A model generated the notes under the pieces. That model made no database searches, was not told the origin of the DNA, and saw only the letters and a list, made by a program, of their open reading frames with translations. DNA of 16,967 nucleotides from CAWATZ01 sp963784995 (GTDB taxonomy: Bacteria > Planctomycetota > Planctomycetia > Gemmatales > Gemmataceae), in the NCBI GenBank assembly GCA_963784995.1, contig CAWATZ010000019.1:1-16967 (forward strand), read 5' to 3'. Numbering within the stretch: position 1 is the stretch's first letter; each line of letters starts with the position of its first letter. A program made the position numbers and the translations under genes. This document shows positions 16,961 through 16,967 of the stretch, one piece after another.

Positions 16961-16967
16961 CTTCCTT

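Noticed and set aside
1..16967. CRISPR array, tRNA, rRNA, insertion sequence or attachment site
   Set aside because: No regularly spaced repeats, no tRNA-like cloverleaf, and no transposase or integrase reading frame was found on either strand by eye.

Overview
The window is high-GC bacterial DNA. Codon third positions are dominated by G and C, and short intergenic gaps and 4-base gene overlaps are common. Nothing in it fixes the taxon. The mix of a TIGR04255-type protein, ComEC-like metallo-beta-lactamase (MBL) folds, a STAND ATPase and a large DUF499/DUF1156/helicase locus is the kind of accessory content I associate with planctomycetes, myxobacteria and similar large-genome bacteria, but that is only a guess.

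Layout. Bases 1-118 hold the start of a minus-strand Rossmann-fold gene resembling the LOG/TIGR00725 family, interrupted by an in-frame TAG. Bases 119-557 form a divergent intergenic region with a perfect 8-bp hairpin and an AT-richer stretch that probably carries promoters. From 558 to 16960 everything is on the plus strand and looks like one defence-island operon. The order is: DUF499 P-loop ATPase (558-3585); 147-residue small protein (3587-4030); 44-residue ORF overlapping it by GTGA (4027-4161); TIGR04255 family protein (4257-5012); unrecognised 316-residue protein (5027-5977); ComEC-like MBL protein (5986-7098); DUF1156 DNA methylase (7115-10089); STAND-type ATPase with TPR (10121-12136); second MBL-fold protein (12154-13182); PLD-SNF2 helicase (13179-16960).

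How they may work together. DUF499 ATPase, DUF1156 amino-methyltransferase and PLD-SNF2 helicase form a modification-based anti-phage core. It is related in parts to BREX (DUF499/PglY-BrxC ATPase, DUF1156/PglXI methylase) and in architecture to DISARM, but has no visible PglZ, BrxA, BrxL or DUF1998 gene. Two accessory cassettes sit inside this core. One is TIGR04255 + unknown + MBL, between the ATPase block and the methylase. The other is STAND ATPase + MBL, between methylase and helicase. Each cassette ends in an MBL enzyme with a different metal-binding motif. The STAND+MBL pair resembles an Avs-type sensor/effector unit. The nested arrangement is the most interesting thing here.

Caution. 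Four of the plus-strand genes (DUF499, first MBL, DUF1156, helicase) are broken by six single-base-scale frameshifts in total, and the LOG gene has a nonsense codon. Homology-like motifs continue cleanly on both sides of each break. These are therefore either very recent mutations or indel errors in the assembly. I annotate the full repaired spans and mark the break points.
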